Assembly (NCBI GenBank): GCA_015494035.1
Contig: WGBZ01000021.1
Coordinates: 1 to 7,319, forward strand
Reading direction: 5' to 3'
From: Lysobacterales bacterium
GTDB taxonomy: Bacteria; Pseudomonadota; Gammaproteobacteria; Xanthomonadales; Marinicellaceae
Length of the DNA stretch: 7,319 nucleotides
The position numbers and the translations under genes were made by a program. The notes under the pieces were generated by a model. That model was not told the DNA's origin. It saw only the letters and a list, made by a program, of their open reading frames with translations, and did no database searches. Shown here one piece after another: positions 1 through 5,460 of this stretch. How positions within the stretch are numbered: the first letter of the stretch is position 1; every line of letters begins with the position of its first letter.

Positions 1-486
1 CCCGGCGCGGTGAGCCCGGCCAATTACAATTCGCCCGGGCAGGTGGTGATTTCCGGCACCGCAGCGGGCGTGGAAAAAGCCGCTGAACTGGCACGCGAAG
101 CCGGCGCCCGCCGGGTGCTGCCGCTGGCAGTGAGCGTGCCTTCCCATTGCCAGTTGATGCGCCCGGCGGCAGAAAAGCTGGCTACAGACCTGCAAGCGGT
201 CACGGTACGAGCGCCGGAAATTCCGGTATTGCATAACGTCACCGCCGACAGCGCCGATTCACCGCAAGCCATTCGTCAGCTACTGGCCGAGCAGCTCTAT
301 TCCCCCGTGCGCTGGAGCCAGACCATGCAACGGCTGCGCGATGAAGGCATTGAAAACGTGATTGAATGCGGGCCGGGCAAGGTGCTGTGCGGGCTGTTCA
401 AACGATTTGACCGGAAATGGCCCAGCGCCAGCCTGCAAGGTCCGGACAACATCCCCGAAATTTGCCAGCAGTGGAGTGAAGCATGA
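1..486 (+). CDS. fabD: Malonyl-CoA:ACP transacylase, C-terminal part (5' end outside window)
   Basis: This enzyme moves the malonyl group from malonyl-CoA to the phosphopantetheine arm of ACP, giving the extender unit for type II fatty acid synthesis in the cytoplasm. The visible 161 residues match the second half of the family (E. coli FabD is 309 residues). They include the NSPGQVV segment near visible residues 10-16, and SVPSHC with the catalytic His at visible residue 49 (bases 145-147; E. coli His201). They also include EQLYSPV with Gln at visible residue 98, equivalent to E. coli Gln250, and the closing ECGPGKVL motif. The nucleophilic Ser of the GHSLG motif lies upstream of the window. 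The reading frame is open from base 1, so the gene is truncated only by the window edge. The stop overlaps the fabG start as ATGA (483-486), which suggests translational coupling. The identification rests on family motifs and on the neighbours. Confidence 0.96.
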   Translation, partial: PGAVSPANYNSPGQVVISGTAAGVEKAAELAREAGARRVLPLAVSVPSHCQLMRPAAEKLATDLQAVTVRAPEIPVLHNVTADSADSPQAIRQLLAEQLYSPVRWSQTMQRLRDEGIENVIECGPGKVLCGLFKRFDRKWPSASLQGPDNIPEICQQWSEA

Positions 487-1223
487 TTGATCTGAAACAA
501 AAAATCGCCCTCGTGACCGGCGCTTCCCGTGGCATAGGTGCCGCCATTGCCGACACCCTGGCCCAGGCCGGTGCCACCGTGGTTGGAACGGCCACCACCG
601 AAGCCGGCGCCGCTGCCATCAGTGACCGCCTGCAAGCCCACGGCGGGCAGGGCCTGATGCTGGATGTGTCAGACCCCGAAAGCATTCAGCAGGCCCTGAG
701 CCAGATGAAGGAGACCACCGGTATGCCGGACATTTTGGTCAATAATGCGGGCATCACGCGCGATAATCTGCTCATGCGCATGAAAGACGAGGAATGGCAG
801 CAGGTGCTGGACACCGATTTGACCGCCGTGTTCCGGTTGAGCAAGGCCTGCCTGCGGCCCATGATGAAAAAACGCAGTGGCCGGATCATCAGTATCGGCT
901 CGGTGATTGGTGCCATGGGCAATGCCGGCCAGGCCAACTACGCCGCGGCAAAAGCCGGCCTGGTGGGTTTTTCCAAGTCACTGGCACGCGAAATTGGCTC
1001 TCGTGGTATCACCGTGAATGTGGTGGCGCCCGGTTACATTGTCACGGACATGACCCGCGACCTGCCGGAAGAACAGCAGGACAAGCTAAAAAGTCAGGTG
1101 CCCCTGCAACGGCTCGGATCACCGCAGGACATTGCCAATGCGGTGTTGTTTCTGGCCTCGGATATGGGTGCCTACGTCACAGGCGAAACCCTGCATGTCA
1201 ATGGCGGCATGTTGATGCCATAA
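483..1223 (+). CDS. fabG: 3-oxoacyl-[ACP] reductase (NADPH-dependent SDR)
   Basis: FabG reduces 3-oxoacyl-ACP to 3-hydroxyacyl-ACP with NADPH, the first reduction of each elongation cycle. It works as a cytoplasmic tetramer. At 246 residues it matches E. coli FabG (244) nearly end to end. Visible motifs are the cofactor loop TGASRGIG at residues 12-19, NNAG at 87-90, catalytic Ser140, and Tyr153 and Lys157 in the YAAAK segment. The C-terminal TGETLHVNGGM is typical. The start ATG overlaps the fabD stop and has GGAG at 473-476 with a six-base spacer. One oddity is that the fourth SDR active-site position, Asn110 in E. coli, is Asp112 here (codon 816-818). The rest of the active site is intact, so the protein is probably functional. 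No terminator with a T-run follows the stop; the next gap holds palindromes. Confidence 0.97.
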   Translation: MIDLKQKIALVTGASRGIGAAIADTLAQAGATVVGTATTEAGAAAISDRLQAHGGQGLMLDVSDPESIQQALSQMKETTGMPDILVNNAGITRDNLLMRMKDEEWQQVLDTDLTAVFRLSKACLRPMMKKRSGRIISIGSVIGAMGNAGQANYAAAKAGLVGFSKSLAREIGSRGITVNVVAPGYIVTDMTRDLPEEQQDKLKSQVPLQRLGSPQDIANAVLFLASDMGAYVTGETLHVNGGMLMP

Positions 1224-1276
1224 GCGTTTTGGTAAGTGGCCCGGTTTTTTGTCAAAAGCCAGCAACCACGCGCCCT

Positions 1277-1288
1277 AAACGGCCGTTT
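1277..1288. promoter_or_regulatory. Perfect 12-base palindrome AAACGGCCGTTT upstream of acpP
   Basis: AAACGGCCGTTT equals its own reverse complement. It lies about 100 bases upstream of the acpP start and is the first of three overlapping or abutting palindromes (1277-1311). It could be an operator half or part of a weak RNA structure. I recognise no specific regulator site, so the regulatory role is inference. Confidence 0.35.
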
Positions 1289-1299
1289 GAATTTTCAAA
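1286..1299. promoter_or_regulatory. Perfect 14-base inverted repeat TTTGAA-TT-TTCAAA, candidate operator
   Basis: Six-base arms TTTGAA and TTCAAA flank TT. The repeat overlaps the previous palindrome by three bases and the next one by two. The TTTGA/TCAAA arms superficially resemble operators of the MarR-family fatty acid regulator FabT of Firmicutes, but the spacing differs and this is not a Firmicutes sequence. The likeness is suggestive only. The position, upstream of the gene for the central fatty acid carrier, fits an operator. Confidence 0.35.
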
Positions 1300-1311
1300 A
1301 AAACGTTTTTT
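1298..1311. promoter_or_regulatory. Perfect 14-base palindrome AAAAAACGTTTTTT
   Basis: Six A, CG, six T. The run of T (1306-1311) on the plus strand could recall a terminator tail, but no GC-rich stem precedes it directly, so a strong Rho-independent terminator is unlikely. The A/T tracts could also bend DNA or act as an UP-like element for the candidate acpP promoter downstream. The function is unproven. Confidence 0.3.
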
Positions 1312-1325
1312 CGCAGGCGCACAGG

Positions 1326-1355
1326 GTGGCAAAACGCCATCGCTTACCCTACAAT
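1326..1355 (+). promoter_or_regulatory. Candidate sigma-70-type promoter for acpP
   Basis: TACAAT at 1350-1355 matches the -10 consensus at five of six positions. GTGGCA at 1326-1331 matches the -35 consensus TTGACA at four of six, with an 18-base spacer. The -10 ends 34 bases before the acpP ATG. A separate acpP promoter is known in E. coli and would suit the high demand for ACP. This is a consensus match by eye only. Confidence 0.4.
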
Positions 1356-1389
1356 GACTGCATTTTCACCACAGGGGTTATTTAAACCA

Positions 1390-1629
1390 ATGAGCAATAT
1401 CGAAGAAAAAGTCAAAGCCATCATCGTTGAACAGCTGGATCTGGATGTGGATCCGTCCGAGTTGAACGACAACGCATCGTTCGTGGATGATCTGGGTGCC
1501 GACTCACTGGACACCGTCGAACTGGTCATGGCACTGGAAGAGGAATTCGAATGCGAAATTCCAGAAACCGATGCCGATAAAATCCAGACCGTGCAACAGG
1601 CCATTGACTACGTCAAAGCAAACGCCTGA
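1390..1629 (+). CDS. acpP: Acyl carrier protein
   Basis: AcpP is the small acidic carrier that holds growing acyl chains on 4'-phosphopantetheine and hands them to all Fab enzymes and acyltransferases. The 79 residues match E. coli AcpP (78) closely. [18 protein letters not shown] carries the modified Ser39, and the C-terminal [11 protein letters not shown] helix is typical. Two extra residues fall in the loop after helix I ([11 protein letters not shown] region), and Cys55 sits in FECEIP where E. coli has Thr. The start is the ATG giving MSNIEEKV, as in the family. An in-frame ATG at 1354 would add 12 residues unlike any ACP and has no Shine-Dalgarno. AGGGG at 1373-1377 stands 12 bases before the chosen start, a somewhat long spacing. 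The gene is isolated by 166 bases upstream and 157 downstream, unlike the tight packing elsewhere, which suggests its own transcript or separate mRNA stability. Confidence 0.98.
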   Translation: MSNIEEKVKAIIVEQLDLDVDPSELNDNASFVDDLGADSLDTVELVMALEEEFECEIPETDADKIQTVQQAIDYVKANA

Positions 1630-1643
1630 TTGACCACGGTTGT

Positions 1644-1674
1644 TGCGTGCCGCGACCCCAGGGTCGGTGGCGCA
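1644..1674 (+). other. GC-rich hairpin 1 downstream of acpP
   Basis: The outer arms TGCG (1644-1647) and CGCA (1671-1674) pair, with T1648 and G1649 unpaired. CCGC (1650-1653) pairs with GTGG (1667-1670) including one G-U pair, and G1666 is bulged. GACC (1654-1657) pairs with GGTC (1662-1665) around a four-base CCAG loop. It begins 15 bases after the acpP stop. No T-run follows, so it is not a standard intrinsic terminator. It could mark or protect the 3' end of acpP mRNA, which is inference. Confidence 0.5.
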
Positions 1675-1682
1675 TGATCAAG

Positions 1683-1746
1683 TAAATACCGGGGAAAGTT
1701 TTTGTCACCGCCTGTGGGCCTGGCACGGACTTTCCCCGACTATTTA
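1683..1746. repeat. Long inverted repeat / hairpin 2 between acpP and fabF
   Basis: The left arm is TAAATA (1683-1688), C, CGGGGAAAGT (1690-1699). The right arm is ACTTTCCCCG (1729-1738), AC, TATTTA (1741-1746). That is ten plus six perfect base pairs, broken only by a 1-by-2 internal loop, around a 29-base loop (1700-1728). This is the strongest non-coding symmetry in the window. It may act as an RNA structure (attenuator, processing or stability element), as paired operator half-sites, or be the remnant of a small palindromic element. No T-run follows on either strand. Confidence 0.7.
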
Positions 1747-1748
1747 TC

Positions 1749-1770
1749 GGCGGCCCTGAACCGGGCCACC
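1749..1770 (+). other. Hairpin 3 just before the fabF ribosome binding site
   Basis: GG (1749-1750) plus GGCCC (1752-1756) pairs with GGGCC (1763-1767) plus CC (1769-1770). There is one C/A mismatch and a six-base TGAACC loop. It ends six bases before the fabF Shine-Dalgarno (AGGGGA, 1776-1781), so its folding could influence ribosome access. The pairing is seen directly; any effect on translation is inference. Confidence 0.5.
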
Positions 1771-1786
1771 AACGCAGGGGACAGCT

Positions 1787-3031
1787 ATGCAGAACAAACG
1801 CAGGGTCGTTGTGACCGGACTGGGCATTGTTTCGCCCGTGGGCAGTGAACTGGAAACCGCCTGGCAGAACATTCTGGCCGGCCACAGCGGGATTGATCAC
1901 ATCAGCCATTTTGACACCGATGGATTTGCCAGCACCATCGCCGGTGAAGTACGCGATTTCGATGTGTCGAAGTATCTGCGACCCAAGGAGTCGCGCAAAA
2001 TGGACCCCTTCATGCACTACGGTATCGCCGCCGGCATGGACGCGCTGGAAGACAGCGGCTACGAAATTACCCCGGACAATGCCGAACGACTGGGCATCTA
2101 TATTGGTTCGGGTATTGGCGGCATACACACCATTCAAAACACCACCGAAGCCTACCTGAACAAGGGCCCGCGACGCATTTCTCCGTTTTTTGTGCCCGGT
2201 TCCATCATCAACATGGTGGCGGGTCATCTGTCCATCATGCTGGGCGCCAAAGGCCCGACTTTTTCGGCCGTTTCGGCCTGCACCACGGCCACGCACAACA
2301 TCGGACTGGCGGCACGGGCCATCGCTTATGGCGAGGCCGATGCCATGCTCTGTGGCGGTGCCGAATACGCCACCACGCCGCTGTCGGTGGGTGGTTTTTG
2401 TTCCGCCAAGGCGCTCAGCACCCGCAACGACGAGCCGCAGAAAGCCTCACGGCCCTGGGATGTCCAGCGCGATGGCTTTGTGCTCAGTGATGGCGCCGGT
2501 GTCCTGATGCTGGAAGAATATGAACAGGCCAAGGCCCGCGGTGCGACCATCTATGCAGAATTGACCGGCTTTGGCATGAGCTCCGATGCCTTTCACATGA
2601 CCGCACCACCGGAAGATGGTGAAGGCGCGGCCCGTTGCATGGTCAACGCCATCAACGATGCCGGAATTGCGCCTGAAGCAATTGATTACGTCAATGCCCA
2701 CGGCACTTCGACGCCGCTGGGTGACGTGGCGGAAACCCGCGCCATCAAACGCGCCTTTGGCGATCACGCCTACCGGTTGGCAGTCAGTTCCACCAAGTCC
2801 ATGACTGGCCACATGTTGGGGGCAGCCGGCGGCGTGGAAGCAGTTTTCAGCGTGCTGGCCCTGCGCGATCAGGTTTTGCCGCCCACTATCAATCTGGAAC
2901 AGCCGGACGAAGGTTGTGACCTGGATTACGTTCCCAATGTGAAGCGCAAAGCCGAACTCAACTACGCGATCAGCAATTCCTTTGGTTTTGGTGGCACCAA
3001 TGCCAGCCTTGTTTTCCGGCGCATGCAATAA
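1787..3031 (+). CDS. fabF: Beta-ketoacyl-ACP synthase II
   Basis: FabF condenses malonyl-ACP with acyl-ACP in the elongation steps, including the palmitoleate to cis-vaccenate step that governs membrane fluidity. The 414 residues match the family length (E. coli 413). The Cys-His-His triad is complete: Cys165 in AVSACTT, His305 in NAHGTST and His342 in [10 protein letters not shown]. Lys337 lies in SSTKSMTGH, and the gatekeeper loop SFGFGGTN is at 398-405. The N-terminal RRVVVTGLG strand is typical. The ATG start has AGGGGA at 1776-1781 with a five-base spacer. The gene follows acpP, as in many gammaproteobacteria, but is separated by three predicted hairpins that may set its expression relative to acpP. 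FabB is a less likely label, because the sequence and its place after acpP favour FabF. Confidence 0.97.
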   Translation: MQNKRRVVVTGLGIVSPVGSELETAWQNILAGHSGIDHISHFDTDGFASTIAGEVRDFDVSKYLRPKESRKMDPFMHYGIAAGMDALEDSGYEITPDNAERLGIYIGSGIGGIHTIQNTTEAYLNKGPRRISPFFVPGSIINMVAGHLSIMLGAKGPTFSAVSACTTATHNIGLAARAIAYGEADAMLCGGAEYATTPLSVGGFCSAKALSTRNDEPQKASRPWDVQRDGFVLSDGAGVLMLEEYEQAKARGATIYAELTGFGMSSDAFHMTAPPEDGEGAARCMVNAINDAGIAPEAIDYVNAHGTSTPLGDVAETRAIKRAFGDHAYRLAVSSTKSMTGHMLGAAGGVEAVFSVLALRDQVLPPTINLEQPDEGCDLDYVPNVKRKAELNYAISNSFGFGGTNASLVFRRMQ

Positions 3032-3061
3032 ACGCATTATTCATGTGACGGCCACCACCGC

Positions 3062-3074
3062 CGCACTCAGTGCG
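3062..3074 (+). other. Small hairpin in the fabF-pabB gap
   Basis: CGCAC (3062-3066), a TCA loop and GTGCG (3070-3074) form a five-pair stem. No T-run follows, so there is no evidence that it terminates transcription. The 63-base gap otherwise shows only the pabB Shine-Dalgarno AGGA at 3081-3084, ten bases before the ATG. Confidence 0.3.
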
Positions 3075-3094
3075 CCTGTCAGGACGCGTTAAAC

Positions 3095-4504
3095 ATGACC
3101 TGCAGACTGCCTTTGCCTTCACCGCCGGATTTGCCGGGGCTGGCTGAAACCGATGCGGTTTTTTTCCCAGCCCTGCTCTCCAGCGAGGCCGTCAATCCAG
3201 TCACCGGGCGCTATTCCATTCTGTTTGCTGCTGTCAGCGACAGCGCCGTGGCTTACGTGCCGGAAGACATGCCGGAATGGTTTCGGCGTCTGGACGCATC
3301 ACACATTGACTCCACCTCGGCCGGCGCCCGGGGCTCGTCGAACAGTAACGCATCGCCATTTGAACACGGCTGGTTCTTCTACCTGGCCTATGAAGCCATT
3401 GCCGGCTGGGAACCCCGGCTTTCCGCCCTGCAGCCGCCAGCAGGTCAACCCCTGGCCCTGGCGCTCAAATGTGACGGGGCGGTGGTGATTGACCACGAGT
3501 CGAACACCGCCTGGGTATCGGCTATCTCCGAGGACGTTGCCCGGCTAATTCACCGCAAAGTGACTCAAACCATGACCAATCCACCGTTGGGCGAAACCCA
3601 TGCCATGGCGTTTACCGCCCAGGTGGAGCCGGCAAGCCGGTTTCGTCAGCAGGTGGAAGCGGTGCGTGATTACATCGCCGCCGGTGATGTCTATCAGGTG
3701 AATCTGGCCCGGCAGTGGCGAGTACGGCCGCAACCGGTCGGCATAAAGCTGCCCTCGGCCACCCAGCTTTTCCGCCAGTTGGCCTGGAGCAATCCGGCGC
3801 CTTTTGCCGGTCTGTTGCAATGGCAAGGCCTGGCGCTTATTTCTTCATCCCCGGAACGCCTGGTCAGAAGGCGCGGTTCACAACTGGAAACCCGGCCCAT
3901 CGCCGGCACCCGGCCACGCAGTCACAACGCCACAGCCGATGCGGACTTGATGGCGGAGCTGATTGCCCACCCCAAGGAACGGGCCGAACACATCATGCTG
4001 CTGGACCTGGAACGCAATGACTTGGGCCGAATTTGCCTCACCGGTAGTGTAGAAGTGGATGAACTGATGGCGATCGAAAGTTATACCCACGTGCACCATA
4101 TTGTTTCCAATGTCTGCGGCCAGGTGGCGCCTGAAACGGTTTTCAGCCAGGTCATGAAAGCGGTGTTTCCCGGCGGCACCATCACCGGCTGCCCGAAAAT
4201 CCGTTGCATGGAGATTATTCAGGAACTGGAACAGCGCCCGCGTGGCGCCTATACTGGCACCATGGGTTACCTGAATCACACGGGCGACATGGACAGTAAC
4301 ATCCTAATTCGGACCGTGGTCAAACACGCCAATCAACTGCACTTTATGGCCGGTGCTGGTATCGTGATTGATTCCGAGCCGCAGCGGGAAGTGGCTGAAA
4401 CTGCTCACAAGGCCGAAGGCCTGTTGCGGGCTTTTGCCCTGCATCCACCAGTCACCGTGTCGGGGGAGGGGGCCAGTGAGTCAGCAGGTGATTTTTCAAC
4501 ATGA
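3095..4504 (+). CDS. pabB: Aminodeoxychorismate synthase component I
   Basis: With the glutaminase PabA, PabB aminates chorismate to 4-amino-4-deoxychorismate, the first committed step to 4-aminobenzoate and folate. The 469 residues (E. coli 453) show the chorismate-binding fold. GDVYQVNLA is at 197-205, PIAGT at 268-272, the ERAEHIMLLDLERNDLGR block at 295-312, THVHHIVS at 331-338, and FPGGTITGCPK at 358-368 with Lys368. GDMDSNILIRT is at 397-407, and GAGIVIDSEPQREVAET at 420-436 carries the metal-binding Glu435. ITG-PK and DMDSNILIRT favour PabB over TrpE, and the adjacent pabC agrees. Position 270 is Ala where E. coli PabB has the nucleophilic Lys274. A Ser/Asn-rich insert lies near 72-88. 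The tail after residue 450 looks unconserved and spans a G-rich tract. pabA is not present in the window. Confidence 0.93.
   Translation: MTCRLPLPSPPDLPGLAETDAVFFPALLSSEAVNPVTGRYSILFAAVSDSAVAYVPEDMPEWFRRLDASHIDSTSAGARGSSNSNASPFEHGWFFYLAYEAIAGWEPRLSALQPPAGQPLALALKCDGAVVIDHESNTAWVSAISEDVARLIHRKVTQTMTNPPLGETHAMAFTAQVEPASRFRQQVEAVRDYIAAGDVYQVNLARQWRVRPQPVGIKLPSATQLFRQLAWSNPAPFAGLLQWQGLALISSSPERLVRRRGSQLETRPIAGTRPRSHNATADADLMAELIAHPKERAEHIMLLDLERNDLGRICLTGSVEVDELMAIESYTHVHHIVSNVCGQVAPETVFSQVMKAVFPGGTITGCPKIRCMEIIQELEQRPRGAYTGTMGYLNHTGDMDSNILIRTVVKHANQLHFMAGAGIVIDSEPQREVAETAHKAEGLLRAFALHPPVTVSGEGASESAGDFST
4465..4469 (+). promoter_or_regulatory. Shine-Dalgarno GGAGG placed for a GTG at 4476
   Basis: GGAGG lies inside a G5-A-G5 tract (4462-4472), six bases before GTG 4476. 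That GTG opens a 12-codon frame (VSQQVIFQHELP) ending at TGA 4512-4514. The first part looks like the N-terminal strand of a PabC protein, but it is one frame away from the pabC body. The alternative signal for ATG 4501 is AGGTGA at 4486-4491 with a nine-base spacer. The two signals compete as the pabC start. Confidence 0.5.
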
Positions 4505-5409
4505 GTTGCCGTGAAATCACCCGCGCACAGGATTTACTGCGCAACCGGGCTTTCGCTTATGGGGATGGCGTTTTCGAAACCATTCGGGTCAGTCATGGTC
4601 GCCTGCCGCTGTGGCCCTATCACTGGCGTCGGCTGCAAACCGGTGCTGCGCGATTGGGGCTGGATACGCCCGAGGCCGACGTGCTGCATCGGGCCATGCA
4701 GCGGCGGCTGGCACGGGCTATCCGGGAGCCGGTCGCCAACGGGGACGCCGCGAGTGCCTCCTCTGGCACCCGTGTGCCGCCGGTCTCCGGTGTGCTCAAG
4801 CTGGTGCTGTTTCGCCATGCCACTGATGGCCATTCGAAGCGCGGTTACTGCCCACCGGGCAGCGACAGCGCCTTTGTACTGGACTTCTATCCCGATGACC
4901 CGTCTGTCGGCCCGGCGGAGTCTGTTCAGCATACCCCACCGTTGCGTCTCAAACGCTGCGACATCCGCCTGGCCTGGCAGCCACGGTTGGCCGGGATCAA
5001 ACACCTGAACCGGCTGGAAAATGTGTTGGCCTGCGCTGAAGTACAGGCTGGCAACTATGACGATGGCTTGTTGTTGGACGGCGCGGACAACATCATCGAA
5101 GCCACCAGCAGCAACGTGGTTTTCCTGCGGGGGAGTGAACTGCTGACGCCGGACCTGAGCCGCTGTGGTGTTCAGGGCGTGGCCTTGTCGTGGCTGCATG
5201 CGCACTTTCCGGTGCGTGTGGCATCGGTGTCATTTTCAGACCTGCAACGCATGGATGCCATGCTGATTTGCAACAGCGTGGCGGGCTTCCGTGTGGTGAC
5301 GCAGGCGGCTGATCACTCTTTTGACGCGAGTTTGCAAAAACCGCTGGCCAGACAGCGCATCAATGAGATAATGAACGCATGGCGCGCAGCCTGTCGGCCA
5401 GACTATTAG
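4501..5409 (+). CDS. pabC: 4-amino-4-deoxychorismate lyase (start uncertain)
   Basis: PabC is a PLP enzyme of the branched-chain aminotransferase fold (type IV). It splits aminodeoxychorismate into 4-aminobenzoate and pyruvate, right after PabB. From the ATG the protein has 302 residues (E. coli PabC 269). Motifs seen are NRAFAYGDGVFETIRV at 15-30, the PLP Lys167 in AGIKHLNRLENVL, Glu200 in IIEATSSNVVF, GVQGVALSWL at 223-232 and the late CNSVAGFRVV. The ATG overlaps the pabB stop (ATGA, 4501-4504), and the frame is closed upstream by TGA at 4489-4491, so no earlier in-frame start exists. The N-terminus from this ATG lacks the usual hydrophobic first strand, whereas a GTG frame at 4476 encodes one. 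A Gly/Ala/Ser-rich insert at about 77-97 is absent from E. coli PabC. Function is well supported; the exact N-terminus is not. Confidence 0.9.
   Translation: MSCREITRAQDLLRNRAFAYGDGVFETIRVSHGRLPLWPYHWRRLQTGAARLGLDTPEADVLHRAMQRRLARAIREPVANGDAASASSGTRVPPVSGVLKLVLFRHATDGHSKRGYCPPGSDSAFVLDFYPDDPSVGPAESVQHTPPLRLKRCDIRLAWQPRLAGIKHLNRLENVLACAEVQAGNYDDGLLLDGADNIIEATSSNVVFLRGSELLTPDLSRCGVQGVALSWLHAHFPVRVASVSFSDLQRMDAMLICNSVAGFRVVTQAADHSFDASLQKPLARQRINEIMNAWRAACRPDY
4752..4771. repeat. Inverted repeat inside the PabC insert
   Basis: GAGTGCC (4752-4758) and GGCACCC (4765-4771) pair with one mismatch around TCCTCT. The repeat lies within the stretch encoding the extra PabC residues (about 4729-4791). 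It may be an inserted palindromic repeat that kept the frame, or simply a low-complexity linker. Confidence 0.35.
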
Positions 5410-5448
5410 CGGCTTGAATCATAGCCGGATGGTGAAGCGAATTCTGGA

Positions 5449-5454
5449 AAGGGG
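5449..5454 (+). promoter_or_regulatory. Ribosome binding site that fixes the TTG start of mltG
   Basis: AAGGGG stands six bases before TTG 5461. No ATG or GTG in the mltG frame lies nearby that keeps the membrane segment, so this site supports the rare TTG start. Confidence 0.7.
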
Positions 5455-5460
5455 TACGGA

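Noticed and set aside
1285..1311. Rho-independent terminator after fabG
   Set aside because: A T-run is present at 1306-1311, but the only stems before it are AT-rich or need bulges. It is more likely a palindrome cluster than an effective terminator.
1224..1355. Long stem between GCGTTTT/GGTAAG near 1225-1236 and AAAACGC/CTTACC near 1331-1348
   Set aside because: The matching segments are in the same order, not nested, so they could pair only as a pseudoknot. The match is probably chance.
1354..1389. Upstream in-frame ATG that would lengthen AcpP by 12 residues
   Set aside because: The added residues do not resemble any ACP N-terminus, the ATG overlaps the candidate -10 element, and there is no ribosome site. 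The ATG at 1390 gives the usual MSNIEEKV start.
1613..2296. Minus-strand open frame of 227 codons opposite acpP end and fabF
   Set aside because: It lies opposite the clearly coding fabF frame, its translation shows no recognisable domain, and it crosses the hairpin region. It is a shadow of GC-rich codon use.
2447..3037. Minus-strand open frame of 196 codons opposite fabF
   Set aside because: It is fully antisense to conserved FabF sequence, shows no family motifs, and is best explained as a shadow frame.
3095..4504. Anthranilate synthase component I (TrpE) instead of PabB
   Set aside because: PIAGT is TrpE-like, but TITGCPK, DMDSNILIRT and the overlapping pabC all favour PabB.
4534..5205. 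Minus-strand open frame of 223 codons opposite pabC
   Set aside because: Its translation is rich in Arg, Gln and Pro without motifs, and the plus strand here is plainly PabC.
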